Shown in pieces: positions 35,330 through 44,112 of a DNA stretch of 64,000 nt. Each line of letters starts with the position of its first letter. Within the stretch, counting starts at the first letter, position 1. The notes below the pieces were generated by a model. It searched no databases. It was not told where the DNA came from and worked only from the letters and a program-made list of their open reading frames with translations. The position numbers were made by a program, and so were the translations under genes. Source of the stretch: Streptomyces asoensis (GTDB taxonomy: Bacteria; Actinomycetota; Actinomycetes; Streptomycetales; Streptomycetaceae); NCBI RefSeq assembly GCF_013085465.1, contig NZ_CP049838.1, forward strand, positions 2,728,001 to 2,792,000. Direction: 5' to 3'.

Positions 35330-35713
35330 TCAGCAGTCCCACACGTTCCGGTGACGGTGGCGGGTCGGCGGGTGATCCAGGTCCTCGGCCGCGGAGAGCA
35401 GCGCGCCCGACGGGGCGGCGCGGAGCTCATTGCGGGCGGTCGAGCGGAACACGGACAGCGCGGCACGCGCACGGGACTCGTACGGGCCGTCGATCCGCGC
35501 GTTCAGGGACCGGGGAAAGGTGTAGGAGCGGAACGCGCACACCAGCGGGACGGGTACCGGCCGACGCCGCTCGCGCCGCGCCCGGGCCAGCTCCCGTGCG
35601 CTGTAACGGAGTTCGCCGAGACGGTGGCCGGTGCTCCAGCCCCAGCGCTGGGACGGTCGGTCATCAGGCCGGACGCGGTGCCGCAGACGGACGTGGTGGA
35701 CGGTACGGGACAT
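35330..35713 (-). CDS. Hypothetical basic protein
   Basis: 127-aa protein rich in Arg and His (MSRTVHHVRLRHRVRPDDRP). The middle has GHRLGELRYSARELARARRE, a probable helix, and the end PPTRHRHRNVWDC. A ribosome site, GGAGGTC, precedes ATG 35713. No membrane segment. Stop lies 13 bp before the nucleotidyltransferase start, so the two are likely one operon. I recall similar small basic proteins in other Streptomyces, without function. Confidence 0.75.
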   Translation of the reverse strand: MSRTVHHVRLRHRVRPDDRPSQRWGWSTGHRLGELRYSARELARARRERRRPVPVPLVCAFRSYTFPRSLNARIDGPYESRARAALSVFRSTARNELRAAPSGALLSAAEDLDHPPTRHRHRNVWDC

Positions 35714-35892
35714 GGCAGACCTCCGCGGGCCCGCCGGAACTTCCGGCGAGGCCCCTAAGAAGTCCGCCGCCGTGAATCGGCCCAGGTGCTTGCTCCGCAT
35801 GGCCAGCAGCGTGGCGAGTACGGCCCGGGGTTGTCCAACGGATATCCGCCGCACGGCGATTGTCAGTGGGGCGCGCTTCAATGGGAGGTGTC

Positions 35893-36180
35893 GTGACAGA
35901 GCGTCACAGCCGGAGTGCGGCGGGGGAGCGGGCCTTGGTGAGGTACAGGGAGGACGGGCGGCAGTACGTGTCGCTGGCCGGACTGCGGATGCGGGGGTGG
36001 ACGGGCCCGCTGGTGCTCCGGCTGCTCGGGCCGCCGGACCGGCTCGGCATCGATCCCCGCGCGCGGGCCGCGCCGCAGCTGCGCCTCTACCGCGTCGAGC
36101 GGGTCGAAGCGGCCGAGCGCAGCGAGGAGTTCCTGACACAGTGCGCCCCACGGATACGCGGACCCGAGGAATCCCCCTGA
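35893..36180 (+). CDS. Hypothetical protein
   Basis: 95-aa protein. GTG 35893 follows GGGAGGTGTC. The sequence contains DGRQYVSLAGLRMRGWTGPL, a beta-like block reminiscent of small SymE-type or AbrB-like toxin/DNA-binding folds, but the match is too weak to name. The end is charged (RVERVEAAERSEEFL). Divergent from the basic protein. Function unknown. Confidence 0.68.
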   Translation: MTERHSRSAAGERALVRYREDGRQYVSLAGLRMRGWTGPLVLRLLGPPDRLGIDPRARAAPQLRLYRVERVEAAERSEEFLTQCAPRIRGPEESP

Positions 36181-36217
36181 TCCGCGGCCCCGCCGTCCCG
36201 GGAGTCCCGCCGCCCGG

Positions 36218-36940
36218 CTACTCGGCCCCCCACACCCTCCGTTTCGGCACCGGCTTCGCGAAACTCCCCGCCCGGCTGGTCGTCAGGCCCAGCCCGACCA
36301 GCCCCTCGGCCAGCTTCACCGCCGCGCCCACCCCGTCGACGACCGGAAGGCCCAGCTTGTCCCCCACCATCCGCTCCAGCCCCGTCATCCCCGCACACCC
36401 CAGGACCAGCACCTCGGCCCCCGCAGCCCGGATCTGCTCGGCGGCCGCCAGAAAGGCCGCCTCGGTGCGGTCGCGGTCGCCCAGATCGAGGACGCCGAGC
36501 CCGGTGCCGACGACGGCGGCGCAGTTGCGGCCCACCCCGGCGAGCTCCAGGCTGTCCTCGATCTGGCCGCAGGACCGCTCCAGCGTGGTCACGACCCCGT
36601 ACCGGCGCCCCAGCAGACACGCCAGATGCGCCGCGGCCTCGGTGATGTCGACGACGGGCACGTCCACCAACTCCCGTACGCCCTCCCGTCCGTGCTCACC
36701 GAAGCCGGCCATGACGACGGCGTCGTAGGGCGCCCCGTCGTAGGTCCGCAGCGCGTCCATGACCGCCGCCGCGGAGAGAAAGCTGTCGAGCCAGCCCTCC
36801 GCCGACTCGGGCCCCCAGCCGGGGGTCAGTCCGGTCACGGTGGTGCCCGGGCCTGCCGCGGCCCGGGCACCTCGCACGATCTCCTCGGTCATCTCCTGCG
36901 TGGTGTTGCAGTTGGTGACGACGATCCGCACGTTCCGCAC
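36218..36940 (-). CDS. Asp/Glu/hydantoin racemase family protein
   Basis: 240-aa HyuE-type racemase. The two catalytic cysteines are expected in VVTNCNT (residues about 7-13, with the alternative Ser/Gly of the family replaced further on) and in VLVLGCAGMTGLERMV (near residue 180). Family members racemise hydantoins, allantoin, Asp or Glu without cofactor. It lies 5 bp after an NCS1 permease gene of the type that carries allantoin, hydantoins or nucleobases, so this pair points to hydantoin/allantoin use. GTG 36940 follows GAGGAGC; a second in-frame GTG 9 bp later is possible. Confidence 0.87.
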   Translation of the reverse strand: MRNVRIVVTNCNTTQEMTEEIVRGARAAAGPGTTVTGLTPGWGPESAEGWLDSFLSAAAVMDALRTYDGAPYDAVVMAGFGEHGREGVRELVDVPVVDITEAAAHLACLLGRRYGVVTTLERSCGQIEDSLELAGVGRNCAAVVGTGLGVLDLGDRDRTEAAFLAAAEQIRAAGAEVLVLGCAGMTGLERMVGDKLGLPVVDGVGAAVKLAEGLVGLGLTTSRAGSFAKPVPKRRVWGAE

Positions 36941-36945
36941 GCTCC

Positions 36946-38424
36946 TCAGACCTCCACGGGCTTCTCGGCGGCGACCACGGAACCGGCGGTCCGCTCACTG
37001 CGGCACAGCAGCACGTACAGTCCGGCCCCCAGGGCCGTCCCGATGAACCAGGAGTACGGCGCCACATCGCTGAAGGTCTTCACCAGCGCGAGCACCGCCG
37101 CGACCGCCGCGGAGGGGAGGAACGCCCACAGCGCCTTGGGGTTGACGCCCTTGCGGTAGTAGTAGCGGGAGCCGGGGGTGGCGTCGAACAGCTCGTTCAC
37201 GTCGACGCGGCCGCGCTTGACCCAGTAGTAGTCCACCATGATCACGCCGAACAGTGGGCCGAGGAAGGCGCCGAGGCCGCCGAGGAAGTAGTTGACGACC
37301 GTGGGGTTGGAGAACAGGTTCCACGGGGTGACCACGAGCGCCGCGACCGTGCTGATCATGCCGCCGACCTTGAAGGTGATCTTCTGCGGCCAGACGTTGG
37401 CGAGGTCGTACGCCGGCGACACGAAGTTGGCGACGATGTTGACGCCCATGGTGGCGACGGCGAAGGTGAGCGCGCCCAGGACGAGCACCCAGGTGTTGCC
37501 GACCTTCGCGACCAGCTCCGCCGGGTCGGTGATGGCCTCGCCGAACACCTCGAGCGAGCCGGCGGTGACGATCACGGAGACGACCACGAAAGCCGTCGAG
37601 TTGAGGGGCAGCCCCCAGAAGTTGCCGCGGCGGACCGTCCGGTAGTCGGGCGCGAAGCGGGAGAAGTCGCAGAAGTTCAGCATCAGCGTGCCGTACGTGG
37701 CGAGGATCAGGCCGATCGCGCCGAACCACTGCCGCCACTGCTCCCCCACGGAGACCGGGTGCGGGGTGGAGGTGAGCGAGATGGTCCAGCCCGCCTTGGA
37801 CAGCACCCACACCGCCAGCGCGATCATCACGAGCCAGATCGCCGGGCCGCAGAAGTCCTGGAACTTGCGCACGGACTCCATGCCCTGGCTGATGATCATC
37901 GCCTGGACCAGCCAGAGGGACACGAAGGAGAGCCAGCCCAGCGCGTCGAGGCCCAGGAAGGAGCTGTGGGTCCAGGACTCCAGGCCCGGCCAGGCCGCCA
38001 GCAGCATCACATTGACGGCGACGGAGGCGAGGTAGGTCTGGATGCCGTACCACATGATGGCGATCACGGCGCGGATCAGGGCCGGGATGTTGGCGCCCCA
38101 GACACCGAAGCTGATGCGGCTGACCACCGGGAAGGGCACACCGTGGCGCTGGCCGATCCGGCCCATCCAGTTCATGCCGACGTAGATGAGCACGAAGCCG
38201 ACGAGGAGGGACGTGAAGATCTGCCACACGTTCATACCGAGGACCAGCAGTCCGGCGGCGAAGGTGTAGTTGCCGAGGTTGTGGACGTCCGACATCCACA
38301 TGGCGAAGAGGTCGAAGACCTTCCAGTTCCGCTTCTCGGCGGGCGCGAGATCTTCGTTGGTGAGCCGGGGGTCGGGGACGAACGCTGGTGCGCCGGTGGC
38401 TTCGGCGCTGTCGGCGAGGGACAC
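36946..38424 (-). CDS. NCS1-family nucleobase/allantoin/hydantoin permease
   Basis: 492-aa transporter with about 12 membrane helices. Family features: LTNEDLAPAEKRNWKVFDLF and MWMSDVHNLGNYTFAAGLL at the start, RISFGVWGANIPALIRAVIA in helix 3 and NFCDFSRFAPDYRTVRRG in the middle. It is a Na+- or H+-coupled importer of nucleobase-like compounds. GTG 38424 follows GGAGG. Its 5' region contains a perfect palindrome shared with the divergent GntR gene, and the racemase follows after 5 bp, so regulator, permease and racemase form one system. Confidence 0.93.
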   Translation of the reverse strand: MSLADSAEATGAPAFVPDPRLTNEDLAPAEKRNWKVFDLFAMWMSDVHNLGNYTFAAGLLVLGMNVWQIFTSLLVGFVLIYVGMNWMGRIGQRHGVPFPVVSRISFGVWGANIPALIRAVIAIMWYGIQTYLASVAVNVMLLAAWPGLESWTHSSFLGLDALGWLSFVSLWLVQAMIISQGMESVRKFQDFCGPAIWLVMIALAVWVLSKAGWTISLTSTPHPVSVGEQWRQWFGAIGLILATYGTLMLNFCDFSRFAPDYRTVRRGNFWGLPLNSTAFVVVSVIVTAGSLEVFGEAITDPAELVAKVGNTWVLVLGALTFAVATMGVNIVANFVSPAYDLANVWPQKITFKVGGMISTVAALVVTPWNLFSNPTVVNYFLGGLGAFLGPLFGVIMVDYYWVKRGRVDVNELFDATPGSRYYYRKGVNPKALWAFLPSAAVAAVLALVKTFSDVAPYSWFIGTALGAGLYVLLCRSERTAGSVVAAEKPVEV

Positions 38425-38470
38425 GGGGCCTCCATGGGCAAGGGGACGGAGGAGGACTACTGACCGGACC

Positions 38471-38486
38471 GTTTGGTATACCAAAC
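38471..38486. promoter_or_regulatory. GntR/FadR-type operator
   Basis: GTTTGGTATACCAAAC, a perfect 16-bp palindrome whose centre TGGTATACCA fits the FadR-subfamily rule TNGTNNNACNA. It lies 47 bp before the permease GTG and 92 bp before the GntR ATG. Confidence 0.85.
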
Positions 38487-38577
38487 TGCGGACATGGTCC
38501 CGTCGTCAAGCGTTCTGACCGATGTCCGTCCCGTTACGGCTCCGTAAAAGCCCCCTCGCATCGGCGAAGATGGGCCC

Positions 38578-39276
38578 ATGACGAAGATCGAACCCCTCGG
38601 AGCGGTGCGCGAGCGCGTCCTGGGGTCCCTGCGGCAGGAGATCATCGCCGGCAGGCTGCGTCCCGGAGACCGGCTCGTCGAGCGCGAGCTGGCCGACCGG
38701 TTCGGCGTCTCCAGGGTCCCGGTCCGAGAGGCCATCCGGGCACTCGTCGCCGAGGGCTTCGTCCTGTTCGAGACCCCACGCCGGACGGTCGTAAGGCCCC
38801 TGAGCCCCACCGATGTGAAGGAACTCTTCGAGCTGCGCGAGGCGTTGGAGGTGTACGCGGCCGGACTGGCCGCCGCCCGGGCCACCCCGGAGGACCTCGC
38901 GGAACTACGGGAACTCCTGGCGAGCGCGGCGCGCGCCACCGACGCCGGGGACGCCGAGGCGATCACCGACATCAACACCCACTTCCACGACCGGCTCCTC
39001 GCGATGGCCGGCAACACCCTGTTGATCTCGGTCATGGAACCGGTCGCAGGCCGCCTCCAGTGGCTCACCCGGCGCAACGAGGAATGGCCCCAACTCCTCA
39101 CCGAACACCAGGACCTCTACGACGCCATCGCCTCCGGCGACCCGGCCCGCGCCCGCGCCCACGCCCTGGACCACGTACAGGCCAACTACCGCTCCACGGT
39201 CCGGCACCTGTTCGGGGAAACGAACTCTCCGGAAGCGCCACCCCTCCCCGATCACGCTCCGCCTAGAATCCCCTGA
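38578..39276 (+). CDS. GntR family regulator, FadR/FCD type
   Basis: 232-aa repressor. N-terminal winged helix (residues about 10-75: LRPGDRLVERELADRFGVSR, then VPVREAIRALVAEGFVLFE) and a C-terminal FCD effector domain (residues 85-215) with the metal-binding His/Asp residues in DINTHFHDRLLAMAGN and the terminal HALDHVQANY. It probably senses a purine-breakdown or hydantoin-type ligand and represses the divergent permease-racemase operon through the palindrome at 38471. Confidence 0.93.
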   Translation: MTKIEPLGAVRERVLGSLRQEIIAGRLRPGDRLVERELADRFGVSRVPVREAIRALVAEGFVLFETPRRTVVRPLSPTDVKELFELREALEVYAAGLAAARATPEDLAELRELLASAARATDAGDAEAITDINTHFHDRLLAMAGNTLLISVMEPVAGRLQWLTRRNEEWPQLLTEHQDLYDAIASGDPARARAHALDHVQANYRSTVRHLFGETNSPEAPPLPDHAPPRIP

Positions 39277-39333
39277 CCCTTCGGACAGGTGCCCGAAGGC
39301 GCACTCGCAGCGAACGGGACGGGGAGAACGACC

Positions 39334-40791
39334 ATGGTGAGCAGACGCAGACTGCTGAGCGGAGCCGCACTCGTGGGGGCGGGCGCGGTGACCGGCGTAC
39401 TCGGCGCCGCCGGAAGCGCGGCCGCCGACGCCTCACTGGACACCCCGTTCACACCGGTCGCCGCACCCCATCTCGCCCAGGCCGAGCAGATGGTCCGGTA
39501 TCAGCGCCTTCTGGCAGCCGGCTACCTGCCCACCGGCCTCACCGGACACTGGCCACTGGACGGCTCCGGCGCCGACCGCTCCGGCCGCGACCACCCCGTC
39601 TCCCCCGGCACCGGCGCGAGCTGGACCACCCTGCGGGCGGGCGGCGAACTGACCCTGGACGCGGCCTACGCCGCCACGGCCTCCGTGCTCGACACCACCA
39701 CCCCGTTCACGGTCTCCGCCTGGGTACGCCTCGCGGACGACGCCACCCTGACCACCATGTACACGGCGGTCAGCCAGGACGGCACCGGGTGCAGCCGCTT
39801 CCTGCTCCAGTACGACGACACCGCCGGCGCCTGGGCGTTCAAGGTGCGCGCCGAGGACCAGAGCGTCAAGATCTCCGCCCTCGCCACCACCGCCCCCGTG
39901 CCGGGCAAGTGGACCCACCTGACCGGAGTGTGGGACGGCACCCGCGTCCACCTGTACGTGAACGGCGTGCCGGAAGGCACCGCCGACGCCACCCTCTCCT
40001 GGGCCGCCACCCAGGGCTTCAACATAGGCCGGGCCCGCTGGAACGGCGCCTACGTGAACCACTTCAAGGGCTCTGTCGACGATGTGCGCGCCTACGGCCG
40101 CGCCCTGAGCGCCGACGAGATCTCCCTGATCAGCGGCCGCACGGCCCGCCTGAACAACGTCTACCTGATCGGCTCCCCGTCGACCGTCACCTGGGGCACA
40201 CCCGACGACCTGTCGAGCTGGATCGCCCGGGCCCGCTGCTCGTCCTTCGTCACCTGGGTGCTGAAACACACCTACGGATGGGCCACCGACGCCTACTTCA
40301 CCCAGTACTTCGAGGACCGCGTCCCCGAGGCCGCCGACTACCGCCAGGCCTTCGCCGACGGCACCGCAGGCCCGCGCTTCCAGCAGATCCGCAAGGTCGC
40401 CGACCTCCGGCCGGGCGATCTGATCGCGGTGGACTACAGCGGTCAGGTCGAGGGCAACACCGGCCACATCGTCATGGTCCGCGAGGTCAAGGGCGTCTTC
40501 AGCGGGGTCGCCGACTTCACCGGCGAGACCCAGTACGCCGTCGAGGTCGTCGACTGCACGGCCGAGCCGCACGGCGTGTACGCCCTGACCAACTACCCCA
40601 AGTATCCCGACACCCGCATGGTCAGCCTTGCGGCGGAGGAGCAGTTCGAGGGCGTCGGCATCGGCCACATGATGTTCTACGCCTCCAGCACCACCGGGGA
40701 ATTCTCCCGCTACCGCTGGAGCGTCAACACCGCCCGGGACAAGGCCTACCCGGTCGCGTCCCGACCGGTCACCGCGGCACGCATCGTCTGA
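39334..40791 (+). CDS. Tat-exported protein with LamG-like domain and cysteine-peptidase-like domain
   Basis: 485-aa extracellular protein. The N terminus is a twin-arginine signal (SRRRLLSGAALVGAGA) cleaved near AAA-D. Residues about 65-265 form a concanavalin/LamG jelly roll (LTGHWPLDGSGADRSGRDHP ... FTVSAWVRLADDATLTTMY ... WTHLTGVWDGTRVHLYVNGV). Residues about 290-480 carry ARCSSFVTWVLKHTYGW (candidate nucleophile Cys), LRPGDLIAVDYSG and NTGHIVMVREV (candidate His), the CHAP/NlpC layout. This suggests a carbohydrate-binding cell-wall hydrolase; substrate unknown. GGGGAG precedes ATG 39334. Confidence 0.82.
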   Translation: MVSRRRLLSGAALVGAGAVTGVLGAAGSAAADASLDTPFTPVAAPHLAQAEQMVRYQRLLAAGYLPTGLTGHWPLDGSGADRSGRDHPVSPGTGASWTTLRAGGELTLDAAYAATASVLDTTTPFTVSAWVRLADDATLTTMYTAVSQDGTGCSRFLLQYDDTAGAWAFKVRAEDQSVKISALATTAPVPGKWTHLTGVWDGTRVHLYVNGVPEGTADATLSWAATQGFNIGRARWNGAYVNHFKGSVDDVRAYGRALSADEISLISGRTARLNNVYLIGSPSTVTWGTPDDLSSWIARARCSSFVTWVLKHTYGWATDAYFTQYFEDRVPEAADYRQAFADGTAGPRFQQIRKVADLRPGDLIAVDYSGQVEGNTGHIVMVREVKGVFSGVADFTGETQYAVEVVDCTAEPHGVYALTNYPKYPDTRMVSLAAEEQFEGVGIGHMMFYASSTTGEFSRYRWSVNTARDKAYPVASRPVTAARIV

Positions 40792-40798
40792 CCGGCGC

Positions 40799-41644
40799 TC
40801 ATCGCAGCCCCGCTGCCCCCGCGGCCGTGCGCAGCACATCGCGCAGCATCTCGGGGGTGAGCCGGCCGGTGAAGGTGTTGCGCTGACTGACGTGGAAGCA
40901 GCCGAAGACATCGAGGCCATCGGCGCCGCCCGGGCCACCCGGGCCGCCCTGGCCGCCCGGCCGATCCGGCCCGTCGAGCTGCACCCGGGTCCCGTGCCCG
41001 AAGGCGGGCCGCGGCCGGGGCACGGTCCAGCCCGCCTCGGCGAACGCGGGCAGCGCGGCCTGCCAACCGAAAGCGCCGAGTACGACGACCGCGCGCAAGG
41101 TCGGCCGCAGCAGCCTCAGCTCCTGCACGAGCCATGGCCGGCAGGTGTCCCGCTCCCCCGGGGTGGGCTTGTTGGCGGGCGGCGCACAGTGCACGGGCGA
41201 GGTGATCCGCACGCCGTACAGCTCCAGCCCGTCGTCCACTGACACGGCGGTGGGCTGCGACGCCAGCCCCACGTCGTACAACGCCTGGTACAGCACATCG
41301 CCGGAACGGTCCCCGGTGAACATCCGCCCCGTACGGTTCCCACCATGCGCGGCCGGGGCCAGCCCGACGATCAGCAGCCGGGCGTCCGACGGGCCGAAAC
41401 CGGGTACGGGCCGACCCCAGTACGTCCAGTCCGCGAAGGCCGCCCGCTTGGTACGAGCCACCTCCTCACGCCAGTCCACCAACCGAGGACACGCCCGACA
41501 GCCCCCGACCCGCCGGTCGAGCACGACCAGGGCGGAGGCGGAGGCTGCGGAGCCGGAGGGGGAGGCTGAGGAGGGGGAGGCTGAGGAGGGGGAGGTCGCG
41601 GAGGGGGAGGTCGCGGAGTCGGAAGGGGCCTTGGAGGCGTCCAT
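40799..41644 (-). CDS. Uracil-DNA glycosylase, family 5 (UdgB-like)
   Basis: 281-aa base-excision repair enzyme. Fe-S cysteines begin with RRVGGCRACPRLVDWREEVA; active-site motif LIVGLAPAAHGGNRTGRMFTGDRSG; second motif GCFHVSQRNTFTG near the C terminus. These are the family 5 (UDGb) signatures, which act on uracil and deaminated purines. The N-terminal 40 residues are a Ser/Ala/Pro repeat (SPSATSPSSASPSSASPS) from tandem GA-rich DNA. Gly-rich insert GGQGGPGGPGG lies before motif 2. GGAGAC precedes ATG 41644. Confidence 0.93.
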   Translation of the reverse strand: MDASKAPSDSATSPSATSPSSASPSSASPSGSAASASALVVLDRRVGGCRACPRLVDWREEVARTKRAAFADWTYWGRPVPGFGPSDARLLIVGLAPAAHGGNRTGRMFTGDRSGDVLYQALYDVGLASQPTAVSVDDGLELYGVRITSPVHCAPPANKPTPGERDTCRPWLVQELRLLRPTLRAVVVLGAFGWQAALPAFAEAGWTVPRPRPAFGHGTRVQLDGPDRPGGQGGPGGPGGADGLDVFGCFHVSQRNTFTGRLTPEMLRDVLRTAAGAAGLR

Positions 41645-41772
41645 GTCTCCACCGTAAGACCGCGCCGGACGGATCCGAGCCGGATGGGTCCGAAGGGGCT
41701 GGGAGCTGGGGTCCCCTTGCCGGGGCTGGGGCCCCCTCCCCCCTCCCCCCCTCCCCTCCCCTCCCCGACTCG

Positions 41773-42213
41773 TCACGCCCCTCGCCGCGCCAACCGCAGC
41801 AGCTCCACGTTCGACTCCCGTCGCTTCCAGGCTATGAGCGCCAGGGGTACGAGCAGGATGAGCGGCGTCGCCGCGTTCTGGCCGTCGAAGACGACGACCT
41901 GGACGACGAACGCGCCCACCATCAGCGCCCCCAGCGCCACCGCCGCCACGGACTGGAGCACCGGAATGAGCAGGGCGACCGCACCGGCGAGTTCCAAGGC
42001 GCCGATGGTGTACATGCCCCCGCTGCCCCAGCCCATCTCGTCGAAGGCGTCGGCGGCCGACGGGTGCGCGATCAGCTTCGGCAGCGCGCTGACGATGCCG
42101 TAGAAGAGCGCGAGGAGCACCTGCAAGCCTCGCAGGGCGATCCGGGCGCGGCGGCCTCGGGTGCTCGCGGCAGCGGAAGTGGTGGCGGCGAGGGAAGCCG
42201 TGGTCTCGGACAT
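41773..42213 (-). CDS. DoxX family membrane protein
   Basis: 146-aa protein with four hydrophobic helices. The DoxX pattern is visible: LQVLLALFYGIVSALPKLIA, GALELAGAVALLIPVLQSVA, GALMVGAFVVQVVVFDG. It may act in quinone or thiosulfate oxidation or in redox defence, by family, but actinobacterial copies are largely uncharacterised. GGAGACC precedes ATG 42213. The basic tail is KRRESNVELLRLARRG. Confidence 0.9.
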   Translation of the reverse strand: MSETTASLAATTSAAASTRGRRARIALRGLQVLLALFYGIVSALPKLIAHPSAADAFDEMGWGSGGMYTIGALELAGAVALLIPVLQSVAAVALGALMVGAFVVQVVVFDGQNAATPLILLVPLALIAWKRRESNVELLRLARRGA

Positions 42214-42400
42214 GAAGGTCTCCTGCGGTGAGCGGTCCGTCGTGCTGTCGGAGAGGTAGACCGACCTCCGTCAGCGAACTCATCGCAATCCGCCGGGCCT
42301 TCTCACGCCACCGCTCTATCCGTCCCTGCCGCCCCGCCGCCCCTTCCCGCTCCCTCCCGCTCCCTCCCGTCTTCTCCGGCCGCTGCCGTCCCTCCCCTCT

Positions 42401-43096
42401 CTACTCCGTCACCGGCACCGCCCTCACCCACATCCGGTCCTCCGTCAGATAGCGCTCCACCCTCAGACCCGCCTCCGCCAGGGCCTCCTCGAACTGGTCC
42501 TTGGTCAGTGGCCGGGACCGGAAGGTCTGGGTCCACACCGCGTCCGGGAAGTCGTACTCCGCGCGGACGGAGTGGACGCCGTCCCCGACGGGCTCGTCCG
42601 AGACGATCCGGATCGTGAAGCCGCTCGGGTCGACGCGCTCGCGCGGCACGTTCGAGTGGTAGTCCTCTCCTTCCCGTTGGATCAGCACGCAGCCGCCCTT
42701 CGCGACGTGCCGTGCGCAGGCCCGCAACATCCTTCGCCGTAACTCGACGTCGCCGTTGTGCACGAGGAACGACGCGAGCATCACCACGTCGAACGTCTCT
42801 GCCAGGGCGAGGTCCTCGATGGGGCTGCATATCGTGCGGGCCCCGCGGACGCGCTCCAGCATCTCGGCGGACTCGTCCACCGCCGTGACCGTGAACCCGC
42901 GCTCCAGCAGGGCGTGGGTCACTCGGCCGACCCCGCTGCCCAGCTCGAGGATGTGCGCGCCCGCCGGCACCGCCTCGGCGATGACTTCCGGCTCGTTCCC
43001 CACCGGCAGGCGCGAGTAGAGCTCGACCGCGCAGCCGTCCGGGGTGATCGCACCGGGACCGGTTCCCTTGTATCCGTCTCGCATTTCCAGCTTCAT
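42401..43096 (-). CDS. SAM-dependent class I methyltransferase
   Basis: 231-aa enzyme with motif I HILELGSGVGRVTHALLERG, motif II VTAVDESAEML, TFDVVMLASFLVHNGD and a C-terminal beta sheet (RAEYDFPDAVWTQTFRSRPL, EALAEAGLRVERYL). It starts at ATG 43096 without a strong ribosome site. The N-terminal half resembles small-molecule methyltransferases; acceptor unknown. Downstream is a 187-bp gap before DoxX with nothing recognisable. Confidence 0.88.
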   Translation of the reverse strand: MKLEMRDGYKGTGPGAITPDGCAVELYSRLPVGNEPEVIAEAVPAGAHILELGSGVGRVTHALLERGFTVTAVDESAEMLERVRGARTICSPIEDLALAETFDVVMLASFLVHNGDVELRRRMLRACARHVAKGGCVLIQREGEDYHSNVPRERVDPSGFTIRIVSDEPVGDGVHSVRAEYDFPDAVWTQTFRSRPLTKDQFEEALAEAGLRVERYLTEDRMWVRAVPVTE

Positions 43097-43249
43097 GCCC
43101 GTTCAACGGCTCGTCCCCGTGCGGCCGTTCCCCATCTTCACCGGTTCACCCGTTCGAGGGATGACCACTCTGTTCGAGCGGTGTCGGAGGCGAGAACACC
43201 GGCCCTCTGGAGAACGTCCGGACCGGGGAGTACGTTGCAGGGAGGAGCG

Positions 43250-43525
43250 GTGATCGGGATGCGTACGGGCAGTGAGCCGGTGACAGCGCGCAGTGCGCTG
43301 CGGATGCGTCTGTGGCTGACCCTGTGGGGCCTGGCCTGGGCGATCTTCGGGACGGCCGCGTTCGCTCTCGTGGGGCGTCCGGGGTGGGCGGCCGCGTGCG
43401 GGGTGCTGTGGCTGGTGATCACGGTCGATCTGACGATGATCCTCAGGCATCGGCGGCAGGGCCCCCACTATCAGCCGGGCCGCGACATCCCGCCGTACCG
43501 GCCTCCCGAGCACCGCCACCCTTGA
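43250..43525 (+). CDS. DUF6343 family small membrane protein
   Basis: 91-aa protein. GTG 43250 follows GGGAGGAGCG. The conserved opening MRTGSEPVTARSALRMRLW is followed by two transmembrane helices (LWGLAWAIFGTAAFALVG, AAACGVLWLVITVDLTMIL) and a conserved cytoplasmic tail HRRQGPHYQPGRDIPPYRP. Function unknown, widespread in Streptomyces. The family number is from memory. A GC-rich tandem repeat follows the stop. Confidence 0.82.
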   Translation: MIGMRTGSEPVTARSALRMRLWLTLWGLAWAIFGTAAFALVGRPGWAAACGVLWLVITVDLTMILRHRRQGPHYQPGRDIPPYRPPEHRHP

Positions 43526-43527
43526 GG

Positions 43528-43675
43528 CCCACAGGCCCACAGGCCCGGAAGCCCAGAGGTCCAGCGGCACGGAGGTCCAGCGGCACGGAGGTCCAGCGGC
43601 CCGGAGGTCCAGCGGCCCGGAAGCCCGGAAGGTCACAGGTCCAGCGGCACGGAGGTCCAGCGGCCTCGAGGCCGG
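43528..43675. repeat. Minisatellite-like tandem repeat, about 15-16 bp
   Basis: Six or more copies of GGAGGTCCAGCGGCAC with variants ending GGCCC, mixed with CCCACAGG units, fill the gap between the DUF6343 and TPR stops. No gene; it may block read-through between the converging genes. Confidence 0.88.
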
Positions 43676-43681
43676 CCGTTC

Positions 43682-44062
43682 TCAGCTTTCGAAGCGTGCC
43701 GCTTTGAGGTACTGCGGGTTCGGGTCCAGTGCCGCGGCCAGCCGGAAGTGCCGCTTGGCCTGGTCGCCCCGGCCCTGCCGCTCATAGGTACGGCCGAGCG
43801 CGAAGTGCGCGAAGGCGTTGTCCGGTTCGCGCTCCAGGACGATGGTGAACTCCAGCTCGGCAGGCCGTAGTTGGGCGGCGGCGAAGAAGGCACGCGCGCG
43901 CAGCAGCCGGGCGGCGGTGTTCTCGGGGTGCGCGGCGATGACTCCGTCGAGCAACTTCACCGCGCCCCGCGGGTCCCGTGCGGCGAGCAGATGCTCCGCG
44001 GCACGGAAGTCGATGACGTGTGTCTCCGGAGTACGTCCGGTCGAACCGCTGGTATCGGGCAC
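43682..44062 (-). CDS. Tetratricopeptide-repeat protein
   Basis: 126-aa helical protein with about three TPR units: EHLLAARDPRGAVKLLDGVI, then ENTAARLLRARAFFAAAQLR and DNAFAHFALGRTYERQGRGD, closing with AKRHFRLAAALDPNPQYLKA. GTG 44062 follows AAGGGAAGG. A scaffold or partner role is likely. Ends next to coaE: its start is 51 bp after the coaE stop on the same strand, so the two may be co-transcribed. Confidence 0.9.
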   Translation of the reverse strand: MPDTSGSTGRTPETHVIDFRAAEHLLAARDPRGAVKLLDGVIAAHPENTAARLLRARAFFAAAQLRPAELEFTIVLEREPDNAFAHFALGRTYERQGRGDQAKRHFRLAAALDPNPQYLKAARFES

Positions 44063-44112
44063 GGAAAAATCCTTCCCTTGCTCAATGGGTTCAACGCGCG
44101 GAGCGAGGGCCG

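Noticed and set aside
41650..41680. RecA-NDp promoter for uracil-DNA glycosylase
   Set aside because: TACGGT is present at the right place, but the upstream box does not match TTGTCRGTG at the required 8-nt spacing.
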